Shown: one piece after another, positions 45,721-54,698 of the stretch
How positions within the stretch are numbered: the first letter of the stretch is position 1
How the letters are laid out: the number at the start of each line of letters is the position of its first letter
Program-made: the position numbers and the translations under genes
The notes under the pieces: model-generated
The model's database searches: none
What the model saw: only the letters and a program-made list of their open reading frames with translations
What the model was told of the DNA's origin: nothing
From: Paenibacillus tritici
GTDB taxonomy: Bacteria; Bacillota; Bacilli; Paenibacillales; Paenibacillaceae
DNA: 64,000 bases
Direction of reading: 5' to 3'
Assembly (NCBI RefSeq): GCF_013204885.1
Contig: NZ_JABMKX010000006.1
Span: 248,001 to 312,000 of the forward strand

Positions 45721-46785
45721 TTGTCAGATCGTCGTGCAGCGCTTGATATGGCGCTTCGTCAAATAGAAAAACAATTCGGTAAAGGTTCGATCATGAAACT
45801 GGGAGAATCCACGCACATGAAAGTGGAAGTTGTACCTAGCGGATCTTTGGCACTTGATATTGCACTAGGTATAGGCGGACTTCCCAAAGGACGTATCATT
45901 GAAGTATATGGACCGGAATCTTCCGGTAAGACGACGGTAGCCCTTCATGCGATCGCAGAAGTACAGAAGCAAGGCGGACAAGCTGCCTTCATTGATGCGG
46001 AGCATGCGCTTGATCCCAAGTATGCGAATGCGCTTGGCGTGAACATTGATGAACTGCTGTTGTCCCAGCCAGATACAGGTGAGCAGGCCTTGGAAATTGC
46101 TGAAGCCCTTGTACGCAGCGGAGCCGTAGACATCATTGTAGTTGACTCTGTAGCAGCTCTGGTACCGAAGGCAGAAATCGAAGGCGATATGGGTGACTCT
46201 CACGTAGGTTTGCAGGCCCGTCTGATGTCCCAGGCCTTGCGTAAGCTGTCAGGTGCCATCAACAAATCCAATACGATTGCAATCTTCATTAACCAGCTTC
46301 GTGAGAAAATCGGTGTGATGTTCGGTAACCCTGAGACTACTCCGGGTGGACGCGCTCTGAAATTCTACTCTTCTGTCCGTTTGGATGTACGCCGGGTAGA
46401 GAGTATCAAGATGGGTAACGATGTGGTGGGTAACCGCACAAAGATCAAAGTCGTGAAGAACAAGGTTGCGCCTCCGTTCAAGCAAGCCGATGTGGATATC
46501 ATGTACGGCGAAGGAATCTCCAGAGAAGGAAGCCTTGTGGATATCGGTACTGAAATGGATATCGTCAACAAGAGCGGTGCCTGGTATTCTTATGAAGGCG
46601 AACGCCTGGGCCAAGGCCGGGAGAATTCCAAGCAATTCCTTAAGGAACATCAGGATATTGCCCTGCTGATCGAGAACAAGATCCGTGAAGCAAGCAACTT
46701 ATCCACTCTGGTAGCTGCGCCATCCGAAGCTGATGTGGTTGCAGAGCAAGAGGAAGAAGAGAAGCTGTTGCTTGAGATTGAGTAA
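45721..46785 (+). CDS. recA: Recombinase RecA
   Basis: RecA catalyses strand exchange and triggers LexA self-cleavage. The 354-aa product starts at TTG 45721 after GAAGGAAGTG ([20 protein letters not shown]). Walker A is GPESSGKTT near residue 65; [12 protein letters not shown] and the DNA-binding loop region [18 protein letters not shown] follow. The C terminus is acidic (EEEEK). recX follows after a terminator. Confidence 0.98.
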   Translation: MSDRRAALDMALRQIEKQFGKGSIMKLGESTHMKVEVVPSGSLALDIALGIGGLPKGRIIEVYGPESSGKTTVALHAIAEVQKQGGQAAFIDAEHALDPKYANALGVNIDELLLSQPDTGEQALEIAEALVRSGAVDIIVVDSVAALVPKAEIEGDMGDSHVGLQARLMSQALRKLSGAINKSNTIAIFINQLREKIGVMFGNPETTPGGRALKFYSSVRLDVRRVESIKMGNDVVGNRTKIKVVKNKVAPPFKQADVDIMYGEGISREGSLVDIGTEMDIVNKSGAWYSYEGERLGQGRENSKQFLKEHQDIALLIENKIREASNLSTLVAAPSEADVVAEQEEEEKLLLEIE

Positions 46786-46828
46786 TCTAATTCATAATAA
46801 TAATTAAATAATGAAGACAAGATCGGTA

Positions 46829-46860
46829 GGCGCCCTGTGAGGATTGACAGGGTGCCTTTT
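46829..46860 (+). terminator. Terminator of recA
   Basis: GGCGCCCTGT (46829-46838) and ACAGGGTGCC (46847-46856) form a 10-bp stem with one G-U pair, followed by TTTT. Read-through would reach recX. Confidence 0.7.
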
Positions 46861-46905
46861 CGTAAATTAATCATTATTTCCATAGCTGATGAGGTGAAAT
46901 ACAGG

Positions 46906-47640
46906 ATGGTAATACAATTGGATTCTGAACCGGAAGAGCAGGATGAGCAGGTGCTGGCAGATTTTCCGGCCGATGAGGAACTGGTAATTACTCGTGTAGA
47001 ACGTTTGAAGAAGTCGAATTACCGTTATCTGATTCATTTCGGAGCATACAACATGACTGTTCATGAAGATGTCATGATTAAATACCGGATGATTACCGGA
47101 AGCACTTTTGTAAAAGCTGATCTGGAGGATATCGTTGCAGCAGATGAACGCCAGCGGGCCTATGTGGAGGGGCTGAGATATCTGGAGCGCAAACCCCGGA
47201 CCGCACAGGAGATGGCCCGCCGTTTAAGGGAGAAGGAAATAGGGGAGACTGTTATTGCTGAAGTTCTGCTCCGGCTGGAGCAGGAACGTCTGCTTGATGA
47301 TCCCCTGTACGCCAAGCAGTGGGCGGAGCAGCGGATCACCAGCCAGCGTAAGGGCAAGATGTGGATCAGGCAGGAGCTGCGGGAGAAAGGCATTGATAAA
47401 TCGCTGATTACTGAGGCGCTGGATCAGATTACCCCCGAGCAGGAGCTGGAGAGCGCACTGCTGACCGGAAGGAAGAAATGGAATACGATCCGGGGAGAGG
47501 TAAATGACAAACGCCGGAAGACAGGAGCCTTTCTGATGCGGCGGGGATTTACAGGTGAAATGGTGCGTCAGGTGCTGGGAATTCTCCGGGAAGAGGAGGA
47601 TTCTGAGGGGGAAGAAGAGGAGATTTACTTCCCGGATTGA
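46906..47640 (+). CDS. recX: Regulatory protein RecX
   Basis: RecX modulates RecA filaments. The 244-aa product starts at ATG 46906 (MVIQLDSEPEEQ), with AGGTGA 8 nt upstream; the longer frame from 46837 begins in the recA terminator. RecX repeats are visible as YLERKPRTAQEMARRLREK, then KGKMWIRQELREKGIDKSLI and RRKTGAFLMRRGFTGEMVR. In B. subtilis recX is not linked to recA; here it is. Confidence 0.9.
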   Translation: MVIQLDSEPEEQDEQVLADFPADEELVITRVERLKKSNYRYLIHFGAYNMTVHEDVMIKYRMITGSTFVKADLEDIVAADERQRAYVEGLRYLERKPRTAQEMARRLREKEIGETVIAEVLLRLEQERLLDDPLYAKQWAEQRITSQRKGKMWIRQELREKGIDKSLITEALDQITPEQELESALLTGRKKWNTIRGEVNDKRRKTGAFLMRRGFTGEMVRQVLGILREEEDSEGEEEEIYFPD

Positions 47641-47949
47641 TTCTCTTGACTTTAATGCGGTTATCGACTCTCTTGACAAGGTCTTTTTATAAATAATAAA
47701 ATATAACATGAATCGGCATAAACTAAGAATCCTTTTTCCTTCCCAAAAAGCAGACTCTTATGTTCCGGTTCGCGTACAACTCATATGAAATGTAATCGCC
47801 GGATAAGGCGGGCAGTGTGCATGTGCAGCATGTGCAGTATGGCAATCGGTGTATTACCGGTTTTTTGTATGGTGATGAACGGATAGTTTAACAACTGCAC
47901 ACATACCCAAGGGAAGAACCTTGGAGGATGTAAACGAGGAGGTGAACAG
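47641..47949 (+). other. Promoter-leader region of rny
   Basis: This 309-bp gap holds a promoter with TTGACA (47673-47678) and TAAAAT (47697-47702) at 18-bp spacing. A terminator-like hairpin sits at 47846-47866, and a CCAAGG/CCTTGG hairpin at 47907-47924 lies just before the ribosome site. I see no gene in it. The leader would be about 240 nt. Confidence 0.55.
47846..47866 (+). terminator. Terminator-like hairpin in the rny leader
   Basis: TCGGT (47846-47850) and ACCGG (47856-47860) form a short stem followed by six T residues, well downstream of the promoter. This could be an attenuator for rny. Confidence 0.45.
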
Positions 47950-49491
47950 ATGGAATCATGGATCTGGGTCATTATCGTTCTCGTTGTAGCTGCATCATTC
48001 TTTGGATTCGGTTATTTTATTCGTAAATCCCTTGCAGAAGCTAAAATTTCCAGCGCAGAGAAAGAAGCCGTAGTCATCGTGGAGAACGCGAAGAAAGAGG
48101 CGGAGGCGCTGAAGAAGGAAACGGTATTGGAAGCTAAGGACGAAGTTCATAGAATCCGTACCGAAGCTGAGAAAGAAACTCGTGAACGTCGGAATGAAAT
48201 CCAACGGCAAGAGAGACGTTTGCTGCAAAAGGAAGAATCGCTGGATAAAAAAATGGAATCGCTTGAACGAAAAGAAGAACAAGTAGCTAACAAAGAGAAA
48301 CGAATTGATGAAACCCAACAGCAAATTGATGTCATTTACAAGAATCAGGTTACTGAACTGGAGCGTATCTCCAATCTAAGCATCGATGATGCCAGAAGTA
48401 TCATTCTTAGTAATGTAGAACAGGAAGTTCGCCATGAAACTGCTCAGATGATCAAGGAAATTGAACAGCAGGCCAAAGAGGAAGCGGACAAGAAAGCCCG
48501 TGAGATTATTACCTTGGCCATCCAGCGCTGTGCAGCCGATCATGTGGCAGAAACTACGGTATCTGTTGTGACATTGCCGAATGAAGAGATGAAAGGCCGG
48601 ATTATTGGTCGTGAAGGCCGTAACATCCGTGCCCTGGAGACTCTTACGGGGATTGATCTTATTATTGATGATACGCCGGAAGCGGTTATTCTGTCAGGAT
48701 TTGATCCGATCCGCCGCGAAGTGGCCCGTACGGCACTTGAGAAGCTGGTGGCAGATGGACGTATCCATCCTGCACGGATTGAAGAAATGGTGGAGAAATC
48801 CCGTAAAGAAGTGGATGAGCGGATTCGTGAATACGGTGAACAAGCTACCTTCGAGGTTGGCGTTCACGGTCTACATCCGGATCTGATCAAAATTCTGGGC
48901 CGCCTGAAATTCCGTACGAGCTACGGTCAAAACGTACTTAAGCACTCCATGGAGGTTGCTTATTTGACTGGACTTATGGCCGGTGAGCTTGGGGAAGACA
49001 TCGTGCTTGCAAAACGTGCCGGACTGCTGCATGATATCGGCAAAGCGCTTGATCATGAAGTGGAAGGTTCGCATGTGGAAATCGGCGTCGAACTGGCGAA
49101 GAAGTACAAGGAACATCCGGTGGTTATCAACAGTATCGCTTCCCACCATGGAGATTGCGAGGCTACCTCGGTTATTGCCATGCTGGTTGGAGCTGCTGAT
49201 GCATTGTCGGCTGCCCGTCCCGGTGCACGCCGTGAAACCCTGGAAACGTACATCAAACGTCTGGAGAAGCTGGAGGAAATTTCGGAGTCCTTCGAGGGCG
49301 TCGAGAAATCTTACGCTATTCAGGCGGGCCGCGAGGTTCGCGTAATGGTACAGCCTGAGAAGATTGATGATGCGGAAGCTTTCCGTCTGGCCCGTGACAT
49401 TACGAAGATGATTGAGAGTGAGCTGGATTATCCGGGTCATATCAAGGTTACCGTAATCCGCGAGACACGCGCTGTAGAATACGCAAAATAA
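47950..49491 (+). CDS. rny: Ribonuclease Y
   Basis: RNase Y is the membrane-anchored endoribonuclease that starts much mRNA decay in Bacillota. The 513-aa protein has an N-terminal membrane helix ([20 protein letters not shown]), a long coiled coil (about 30-200), a KH domain ([19 protein letters not shown] near 218) and an HD domain with [14 protein letters not shown] near 360. AGGAGGTGAACAG precedes the ATG. ymdB follows as in B. subtilis. Confidence 0.97.
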   Translation: MESWIWVIIVLVVAASFFGFGYFIRKSLAEAKISSAEKEAVVIVENAKKEAEALKKETVLEAKDEVHRIRTEAEKETRERRNEIQRQERRLLQKEESLDKKMESLERKEEQVANKEKRIDETQQQIDVIYKNQVTELERISNLSIDDARSIILSNVEQEVRHETAQMIKEIEQQAKEEADKKAREIITLAIQRCAADHVAETTVSVVTLPNEEMKGRIIGREGRNIRALETLTGIDLIIDDTPEAVILSGFDPIRREVARTALEKLVADGRIHPARIEEMVEKSRKEVDERIREYGEQATFEVGVHGLHPDLIKILGRLKFRTSYGQNVLKHSMEVAYLTGLMAGELGEDIVLAKRAGLLHDIGKALDHEVEGSHVEIGVELAKKYKEHPVVINSIASHHGDCEATSVIAMLVGAADALSAARPGARRETLETYIKRLEKLEEISESFEGVEKSYAIQAGREVRVMVQPEKIDDAEAFRLARDITKMIESELDYPGHIKVTVIRETRAVEYAK

Positions 49492-49502
49492 GCAAGGAAA
49501 TC

Positions 49503-49525
49503 GGCCCCCGTGCGGGGCCTTTTTT
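49503..49525 (+). terminator. Terminator of rny
   Basis: GGCCCC (49503-49508) and GGGGCC (49514-49519) form a 6-bp GC stem followed by six T residues. Confidence 0.8.
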
Positions 49526-49704
49526 CTTGCCTGCATGTGAGCAGTTGCTTATTACCTGCTATACTCCAGTCCTGCTGAGCGGTACACCTTGCTGCGCAGT
49601 ACCGCTGGCGTAATGGAGTTTGGAATAGAGCGGAATAGGTGAAATTATACTTATGCAGCGATTTTTGTATGGAGAAAATCAATACTTTGTAGGAGGAGAG
49701 AATC

Positions 49705-50499
49705 ATTAAAGTTTTATTTATCGGAGACATTGTAGGCAATACAGGCAGAAAAGCGCTGCGTGAAATGCTGCCTTCCCTGAAAAGCAAATATCAGCCGCAT
49801 ATCATTATTGCCAATGGTGAGAATGCAGCAGCCGGCAGAGGAATCACCGCCGCGATAGCCAATGAGTTTTTCAACTGGGGTATCCATGGAATTACAATGG
49901 GCAACCACACGTGGGACAATAAGGATATCTTTGAATTTATCGACGATGAGCCGCGGATTATCCGTCCGGCTAACTTCCCGCCGGGGACACCGGGCAGAGG
50001 GTATACCGTCGTTAAGGGGAACGGCAAACAGCTGGCGATTGTGAATCTCCAGGGGCGTACCTTCCTTCCGGCGATTGATGATCCGTTCCGGATTGGCGAG
50101 GAGATTGTGGAAGAGCTGCGCAGAGAGCATAAATGCATTCTGGTGGATTTCCATGCGGAAGCGACCTCCGAGAAAATAGCGATGGGCTATTTCATGGATG
50201 GTCTGGCTTCGATCGTTGTCGGCACGCACACTCATGTGCAGAGCAATGACGATGTGATTCTGCCTGGAGGTACGGCGTATCTTACAGATGCTGGTATGGT
50301 TGGTTCAAGAGAAGGAATTCTGGGTATGGAAAAGGATGCGATCATCTATAAATTTACAACACAGCTTCCCTCCCGTTTTGTAGTCGACGAAGGCAAATGG
50401 CAGCTGCATGGTATATTCGCAGAACTTGATGAAGCTACGGGTAAAGCGACACGACTGGAGAAGATCCGGCTGCGTGAAGATGAATGGGTGATGAGCTAG
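49705..50499 (+). CDS. ymdB: YmdB metallophosphoesterase with apparent ATT start
   Basis: B. subtilis YmdB hydrolyses 2',3'-cyclic mononucleotides and affects biofilm and motility gene expression. The first in-frame ATG is at 49765 and would delete the metal ligand in FIGDIVGN (Asp8). Reading from ATT 49705 gives 264 aa, the family's usual length, begins IKVLFIGD and is 6 nt after AGGAGGAG. No ATG, GTG or TTG is available in frame there. Other ligands are NGENAA, GNHTWD, DFHAEATSEK and GTHTHVQ. A start at 49702 (ATC) is a less likely alternative. Confidence 0.85.
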   Translation: MKVLFIGDIVGNTGRKALREMLPSLKSKYQPHIIIANGENAAAGRGITAAIANEFFNWGIHGITMGNHTWDNKDIFEFIDDEPRIIRPANFPPGTPGRGYTVVKGNGKQLAIVNLQGRTFLPAIDDPFRIGEEIVEELRREHKCILVDFHAEATSEKIAMGYFMDGLASIVVGTHTHVQSNDDVILPGGTAYLTDAGMVGSREGILGMEKDAIIYKFTTQLPSRFVVDEGKWQLHGIFAELDEATGKATRLEKIRLREDEWVMS

Positions 50500-50619
50500 A
50501 AGGGTTTACGAACAAATAGGTAATTCGGTAAAACTCGTTTGTTTTGGGTAAAGTGTGATATTTATCATATCGAAAAAGAGTATCTTTTGAACTATTTTCT
50601 CCGGAAAGGTCCGTAAAAA

Positions 50620-50648
50620 GAAGGAATTAATTCTTCTCCCGCGAATAA
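50620..50648 (+). promoter_or_regulatory. Candidate sigma-H promoter of spoVS
   Basis: GAAGGAATT (50620-50628) fits the sigma-H -35 pattern RnAGGAwWW, and GAATAA at 50643-50648 fits the -10 at about the right distance. B. subtilis spoVS is known to be sigma-H dependent. The flanking bases form an imperfect palindrome. Confidence 0.5.
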
Positions 50649-50702
50649 CATCTACTGTAGTGGAAGAAGAACACCATCATTTTCCCAGGGGAGGTACTTA
50701 CT

Positions 50703-50963
50703 ATGGATGTATTAAAAGTATCAGCTAAATCCAATCCAAATTCCGTTGCTGGCGCATTAGCAGGTGTTCTTCGCGAACGTGGATCGGCCGAGCTACAAGC
50801 TATTGGAGCAGGAGCACTGAACCAGGCCGTCAAAGCCGTTGCCATCGCCCGGGGATTTGTCGCACCTAGCGGAGTCGACTTGATCTGTATTCCGGCTTTT
50901 ACGGATATAGTGATTGATGGGGAAGACCGGACAGCGATCAAACTTATTGTTGAGCCTAGATAA
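50703..50963 (+). CDS. spoVS: Stage V sporulation protein S
   Basis: SpoVS is an 86-aa Alba-fold protein needed for progression past stage V and for proper septation. The sequence starts MDVLKVSAKSNPNSVAGALA and shows AVKAVAIARGFVAPSGVDLI and DIVIDGEDRTAIKL, nearly invariant in the family. GGGGAGGTACTTACT precedes the ATG. It is monocistronic, with its own promoter and terminator. Confidence 0.97.
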   Translation: MDVLKVSAKSNPNSVAGALAGVLRERGSAELQAIGAGALNQAVKAVAIARGFVAPSGVDLICIPAFTDIVIDGEDRTAIKLIVEPR

Positions 50964-50984
50964 TGAAATGAATCATTTAGATTG

Positions 50985-51013
50985 AGCCTGTTTACTTGGT
51001 AAACAGGCTTTTT
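50985..51013 (+). terminator. Terminator of spoVS
   Basis: AGCCTGTTTAC (50985-50995) and GTAAACAGGCT (50999-51009) form an 11-bp perfect stem followed by TTTT. Confidence 0.85.
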
Positions 51014-51109
51014 GCTGTCCTGACTGATGCTTCAGCCTGCGGCATACATATGAAATAGACGGTTGATCCGTTAAAATCGGAGAGTCAGAAGAAGGAGAGC
51101 TGGTCTACT

Positions 51110-52099
51110 ATGGGGAAGATGAAGCTGAAAGTGGCGGATTTTCATTGCGATGCCCTGAGCAAGCTGCAGGCGAATCCCGGGATGGATTTCAGGAATGATC
51201 CCCGCCTGGATGTGACCTCAGAGCGACTGGCGGAGGGGAATGTCGAACTGCAGGTTTTTGCGATATATTTGTCTGCGGTGCGCGGAAGGGCGAAATTCGA
51301 GGATGTCCTGGGTCAAATTGAATGCTTCCGCCAGAAGGTTGTCGGCACGGGAGGCCTGCAGTGGCTGCGCTGGAAGGAAGAGACCGTGGAGGGTGGCTTA
51401 ACTGCCCCGGCCTTTGGAATGCTCTCTCTGGAAGGCGTGGACGGTCTGGAGGGCAATCTGTTCTATGCCCAGTTATGCTTCGAGCTCGGCGTGCGTTGTC
51501 TGGGCGTTACCTGGAACTATGCGAACTGGGCAGCGGACGGTGTGCTGGAGCGGCGCAACGGCGGTTTCACAGAGCAAGGGCGGAAGCTGATTGAATGGTG
51601 CAACGGGAGCGGCATGCTGCTCGATGTGTCGCATTTGGCCCCGGCAGGGTTCTGGGAGCTGATGGAGCGGAGCGTACGCCCGTTCATTGCTTCACACTCC
51701 AATAGCGCCGCTATCTGTGCTCATCCCCGCAATTTGAGTGATGACCAGATTAAGGCGCTGATTGCAAGGGATGGACGGATCGGGCTTACCTTTGTTCCCT
51801 GGTTTGTGCGGGAGGGAGGAGAGGCAGGCCGTGAGGATATGCGGAGGCATATTGAGCATGTCTGCGGGCTGGGGGGAAGCGGACAGCTGATGTTCGGCTC
51901 GGATTTTGACGGAATTGAAGCCTGGGTCGGAGGACTGGAGCATCCGGGAAAATATGTGGAGTTTGCCGATCTTCTGCTGAAGTACTATCCGGAGGATGAG
52001 GTACGGGGCTGGCTGTACCGGAATGCCTGGGGATTCTTGCGGGAGCAACTGCCTTCTTCGGCAGGAATGAATCCTCTGCTTCCATTCACAGAATCGTAA
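51110..52099 (+). CDS. Membrane dipeptidase family (M19) protein
   Basis: The 329-aa protein is of the renal dipeptidase family, zinc enzymes that cleave dipeptides, often with a D-residue. Metal-site landmarks are the HxD motif in DFHCDAL near residue 13, SLEGVDGLEG near 107 for the bridging glutamate, DVSHLAPAGFWEL and ASHSNSAAICAHPRNLSD. No signal peptide is present, so it is cytoplasmic. AAGGAGA lies upstream of ATG 51110. It interrupts the region after spoVS; a role in cell-wall peptide recycling is possible but not shown. Confidence 0.88.
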   Translation: MGKMKLKVADFHCDALSKLQANPGMDFRNDPRLDVTSERLAEGNVELQVFAIYLSAVRGRAKFEDVLGQIECFRQKVVGTGGLQWLRWKEETVEGGLTAPAFGMLSLEGVDGLEGNLFYAQLCFELGVRCLGVTWNYANWAADGVLERRNGGFTEQGRKLIEWCNGSGMLLDVSHLAPAGFWELMERSVRPFIASHSNSAAICAHPRNLSDDQIKALIARDGRIGLTFVPWFVREGGEAGREDMRRHIEHVCGLGGSGQLMFGSDFDGIEAWVGGLEHPGKYVEFADLLLKYYPEDEVRGWLYRNAWGFLREQLPSSAGMNPLLPFTES

Positions 52100-52112
52100 A
52101 ATGTCGAAAAAA

Positions 52113-52139
52113 ATCCGCTGATTGTGAGGCGGATCTTTT
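52113..52139 (+). terminator. Terminator of the dipeptidase gene
   Basis: ATCCGC (52113-52118) and GCGGAT (52129-52134) form a 6-bp stem followed by C and five T residues. Confidence 0.75.
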
Positions 52140-52215
52140 TATTTTCGGGTAATAAGATGTATAATGTTCAGTGGCTTGTACAGATACTAGAGAAAATACA
52201 AGGAGTGACTTAAGA

Positions 52216-52788
52216 ATGAGCAAGACTGTATCCGTAGGTGTGTCGGCCCGGCATATTCACCTTACGCAGGAGCATGTAGAAGCATTGTTTGGCGCAGGTT
52301 ATCAACTGACTGAGTTCAAACCGCTATCCCAACCCGGACAATTCGCAGCCAACGAACAAGTAGCTGTAATCGGTACTAAAGGGAAGTTCGACAAAGTGAG
52401 AATCCTCGGACCTGCCCGTCCGGCCTCGCAGCTGGAAGTATCCCGCACAGACGCATTCAGCCTCGGCGTGAAAGCACCTGTACGTGAATCCGGTAATATC
52501 GAAGGAACACCAGGCATTACGATTAAAGGACCTGCCGGTGAAGTTGAACTGGAGACAGGTGTGATTGTGGCAGCACGCCATATTCACATGCACACTTCCG
52601 AAGCAGAAGCTTGGGGCATTGCTGATAAGCAGCTCCTCAAAGTACGCCTTGGCGGCGAACGCGGCCTGGTACTGGAGAACGTGATTGCACGCGTATCCGA
52701 CAACTTCAAGCTTGATATGCATATCGACACCGATGAAGCGAATGCTGCTGGTGCCAATAATGGCGATACTGCTGAAATCGTTGATTAG
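52216..52788 (+). CDS. pduL: PduL-type phosphate acyltransferase
   Basis: This 190-aa protein is of the PduL family, zinc enzymes that interconvert acyl-CoA and acyl-phosphate. Both conserved His-rich metal motifs are present: SARHIHLT near residue 8 and AARHIHMH near 120. The start at ATG 52216 follows CAAGGAGTGA. No microcompartment or diol-utilisation genes are nearby, so it may act as a free phosphotransacylase (acetyl-CoA/acetyl phosphate). The chain specificity is unknown. Confidence 0.88.
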   Translation: MSKTVSVGVSARHIHLTQEHVEALFGAGYQLTEFKPLSQPGQFAANEQVAVIGTKGKFDKVRILGPARPASQLEVSRTDAFSLGVKAPVRESGNIEGTPGITIKGPAGEVELETGVIVAARHIHMHTSEAEAWGIADKQLLKVRLGGERGLVLENVIARVSDNFKLDMHIDTDEANAAGANNGDTAEIVD

Positions 52789-52811
52789 GTTCTTATAATA
52801 TTTGGCATAAG

Positions 52812-52838
52812 GCAGGGGAGAAATCCTCTGCTTTTTTT
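52812..52838 (+). terminator. Terminator of pduL
   Basis: GCAGGGGA and TCCTCTGC pair around a GAAA loop with one G-U pair, followed by seven T residues. Confidence 0.85.
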
Positions 52839-53008
52839 GTTGTGAAATAAATTTTCTGAAAATAATGAAATGGAAGTTTTCATATTCGCTTTTCTGTGTT
52901 ATCATTATGTGTTATGACTTTGCTGAGCGCTATGTGGAGACGCCGCAAAAGAGATATACAAGGGATTAATGGTCCGATAATATATGTATTCAAAATTAAG
53001 GAGATAAA

Positions 53009-54619
53009 ATGACATTTAACGATTTGAATTTGATTCCGCCGATTCTTAAGGCACTGAGCCTGGAAAACTATACATCCCCAACCCCAATTCAAGAAGAGTC
53101 CATTCCTGCGGCCTTGGCTGGCAGAGATATCCTGGGCTGTGCACAGACCGGTACCGGAAAAACCGCGGCCTTCTCATTGCCGATTATTCAACTGCTCAGC
53201 CAGCAGGCCAGAACTGGCGGAACGAAGCGTATCCGTTCCCTGATTCTGACACCGACGCGGGAGCTTGCTCTGCAAATATCCGAGAACATTCAAGCCTACA
53301 GCAAGTTCACAACGATCCGTTCGACAGCGATTGTCGGTGGGGTATCGCAGAAGGCCCAGGAACGGGCGCTTGCCATCGGTGCTGATATTCTGATTGCCAC
53401 ACCGGGCAGACTGATCGACCTGATGAGCCAAAAACGCGTAGATCTGCAGCATGTGCAGATTCTTGTTCTGGATGAAGCAGACCGTATGCTGGACATGGGC
53501 TTCATTCATGATGTGAAGCGGATTATTGCCAAGATGCCTGACAAGAAGCAGACTTTGTTCTTCTCGGCTACCATGCCGACCGAAATTTCTCAGCTGGTGA
53601 AGACTCTGCTGGTGAATCCGGTGAAAATTGAAATTACCCCGGTATCTTCTACTGTGGACAGAATCGAGCAGTCGATCTACCTGCTGGAGAACGGGAACAA
53701 GCAGAATCAGCTGAACCGTCTGCTGCAGGACCCTTCGATTGTATCAGCACTGGTGTTCACACGCACCAAACGCGGCGCTGACCGGGTAACCCGGGATTTG
53801 ACCAGAATTAATATTACTGCACAGGCCATTCACGGCAACAAATCGCAGAATGACCGCCAGAACGCATTAAGAAACTTCAAGAGCGGTGCGACACGGGTGC
53901 TGGTAGCTACAGACATCGCGGCCCGCGGAATTGATATTGATGAACTGTCCCATGTCATCAACTTCAACCTGCCGAATATTCCCGAAACTTATGTTCACCG
54001 TATTGGCCGGACCGGCCGTGCGGGAATGAGCGGAATCGCCATCTCACTGTGCGAAGCGGAGGAAATCCCGTACCTGAAGGATATTCAGAAGCTGATCGGC
54101 AAGACGATTCCGGAAGTGAAGGACCATGCTTATCCGATGTCCAAGAGCAATCTGGCATTGCTTGCAGACCGTCCGGGCAAAGCACCAGTGAAGCCGTCGC
54201 AAAAAGCTAAAACCAATCCGGCCCGTAAGCCGAAGTCGGAATGGTTCGCGCAAGGCAAGCAGGGCGGCGGTTATACAAGCGGCGGAGCTAGAAGCACCTC
54301 GGGTAGCACCTATACAGGTGGCGGAGTGAAAAGTGCATCAGGCGGTAGTGACGCAGGCGGCAGAGCCAAGAGTGCCTCGGGCAGCAGCTATGCAGGCGGC
54401 GGAACTGGCAGCAGCCGTCCTGCTGGCGGCTCCGGCAACGGAGCAGGCTCCGGCAGCCGTCCAGGCGAACGATCTGCAGCCCGTCCAGGTGGCGGAGCAG
54501 GTAATAAACCGTCTGGCGGCCAATACGGCCGGTCCAGCCAGTCCGGCAGCAGACCGGGCGGAAGCCAAAGCGGACGCTCTGGCAGCCGTCCCGCGGCTAA
54601 TGCAAGCAGATCGCAATAA
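53009..54619 (+). CDS. DEAD-box RNA helicase with Gly/Ser-rich tail
   Basis: The 536-aa ATP-dependent RNA helicase is RhlE/CshA-like. Motifs in order: Q motif region (YTSPTPIQEESIPAAL), Walker A AQTGTGKT, LTPTRELALQ, TPGRLIDL, DEAD in VLDEADRMLDMGF, SAT in FSATMP, VATDIAARGIDI and HRIGRTGR. Residues from about 418 to the end are low-complexity, rich in Gly, Ser and Arg (GGG, SGS, SRPGG), a likely disordered RNA-binding tail. GGAGATAAA precedes the ATG. The gene is monocistronic. Confidence 0.93.
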   Translation: MTFNDLNLIPPILKALSLENYTSPTPIQEESIPAALAGRDILGCAQTGTGKTAAFSLPIIQLLSQQARTGGTKRIRSLILTPTRELALQISENIQAYSKFTTIRSTAIVGGVSQKAQERALAIGADILIATPGRLIDLMSQKRVDLQHVQILVLDEADRMLDMGFIHDVKRIIAKMPDKKQTLFFSATMPTEISQLVKTLLVNPVKIEITPVSSTVDRIEQSIYLLENGNKQNQLNRLLQDPSIVSALVFTRTKRGADRVTRDLTRINITAQAIHGNKSQNDRQNALRNFKSGATRVLVATDIAARGIDIDELSHVINFNLPNIPETYVHRIGRTGRAGMSGIAISLCEAEEIPYLKDIQKLIGKTIPEVKDHAYPMSKSNLALLADRPGKAPVKPSQKAKTNPARKPKSEWFAQGKQGGGYTSGGARSTSGSTYTGGGVKSASGGSDAGGRAKSASGSSYAGGGTGSSRPAGGSGNGAGSGSRPGERSAARPGGGAGNKPSGGQYGRSSQSGSRPGGSQSGRSGSRPAANASRSQ

Positions 54620-54658
54620 GCGCTGCGGGGCCTAGCATATCCTATTTGAATTGAAAGG

Positions 54659-54687
54659 CAGCCTTCCTTCGGGGAGGCTGTTTTATT
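54659..54687 (+). terminator. Terminator of the helicase gene
   Basis: CAGCCTTCC (54659-54667) and GGGAGGCTG (54672-54680) pair around TTCG with one G-U pair, followed by TTTTATTT. Confidence 0.85.
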
Positions 54688-54698
54688 TAAGTTGGTTG

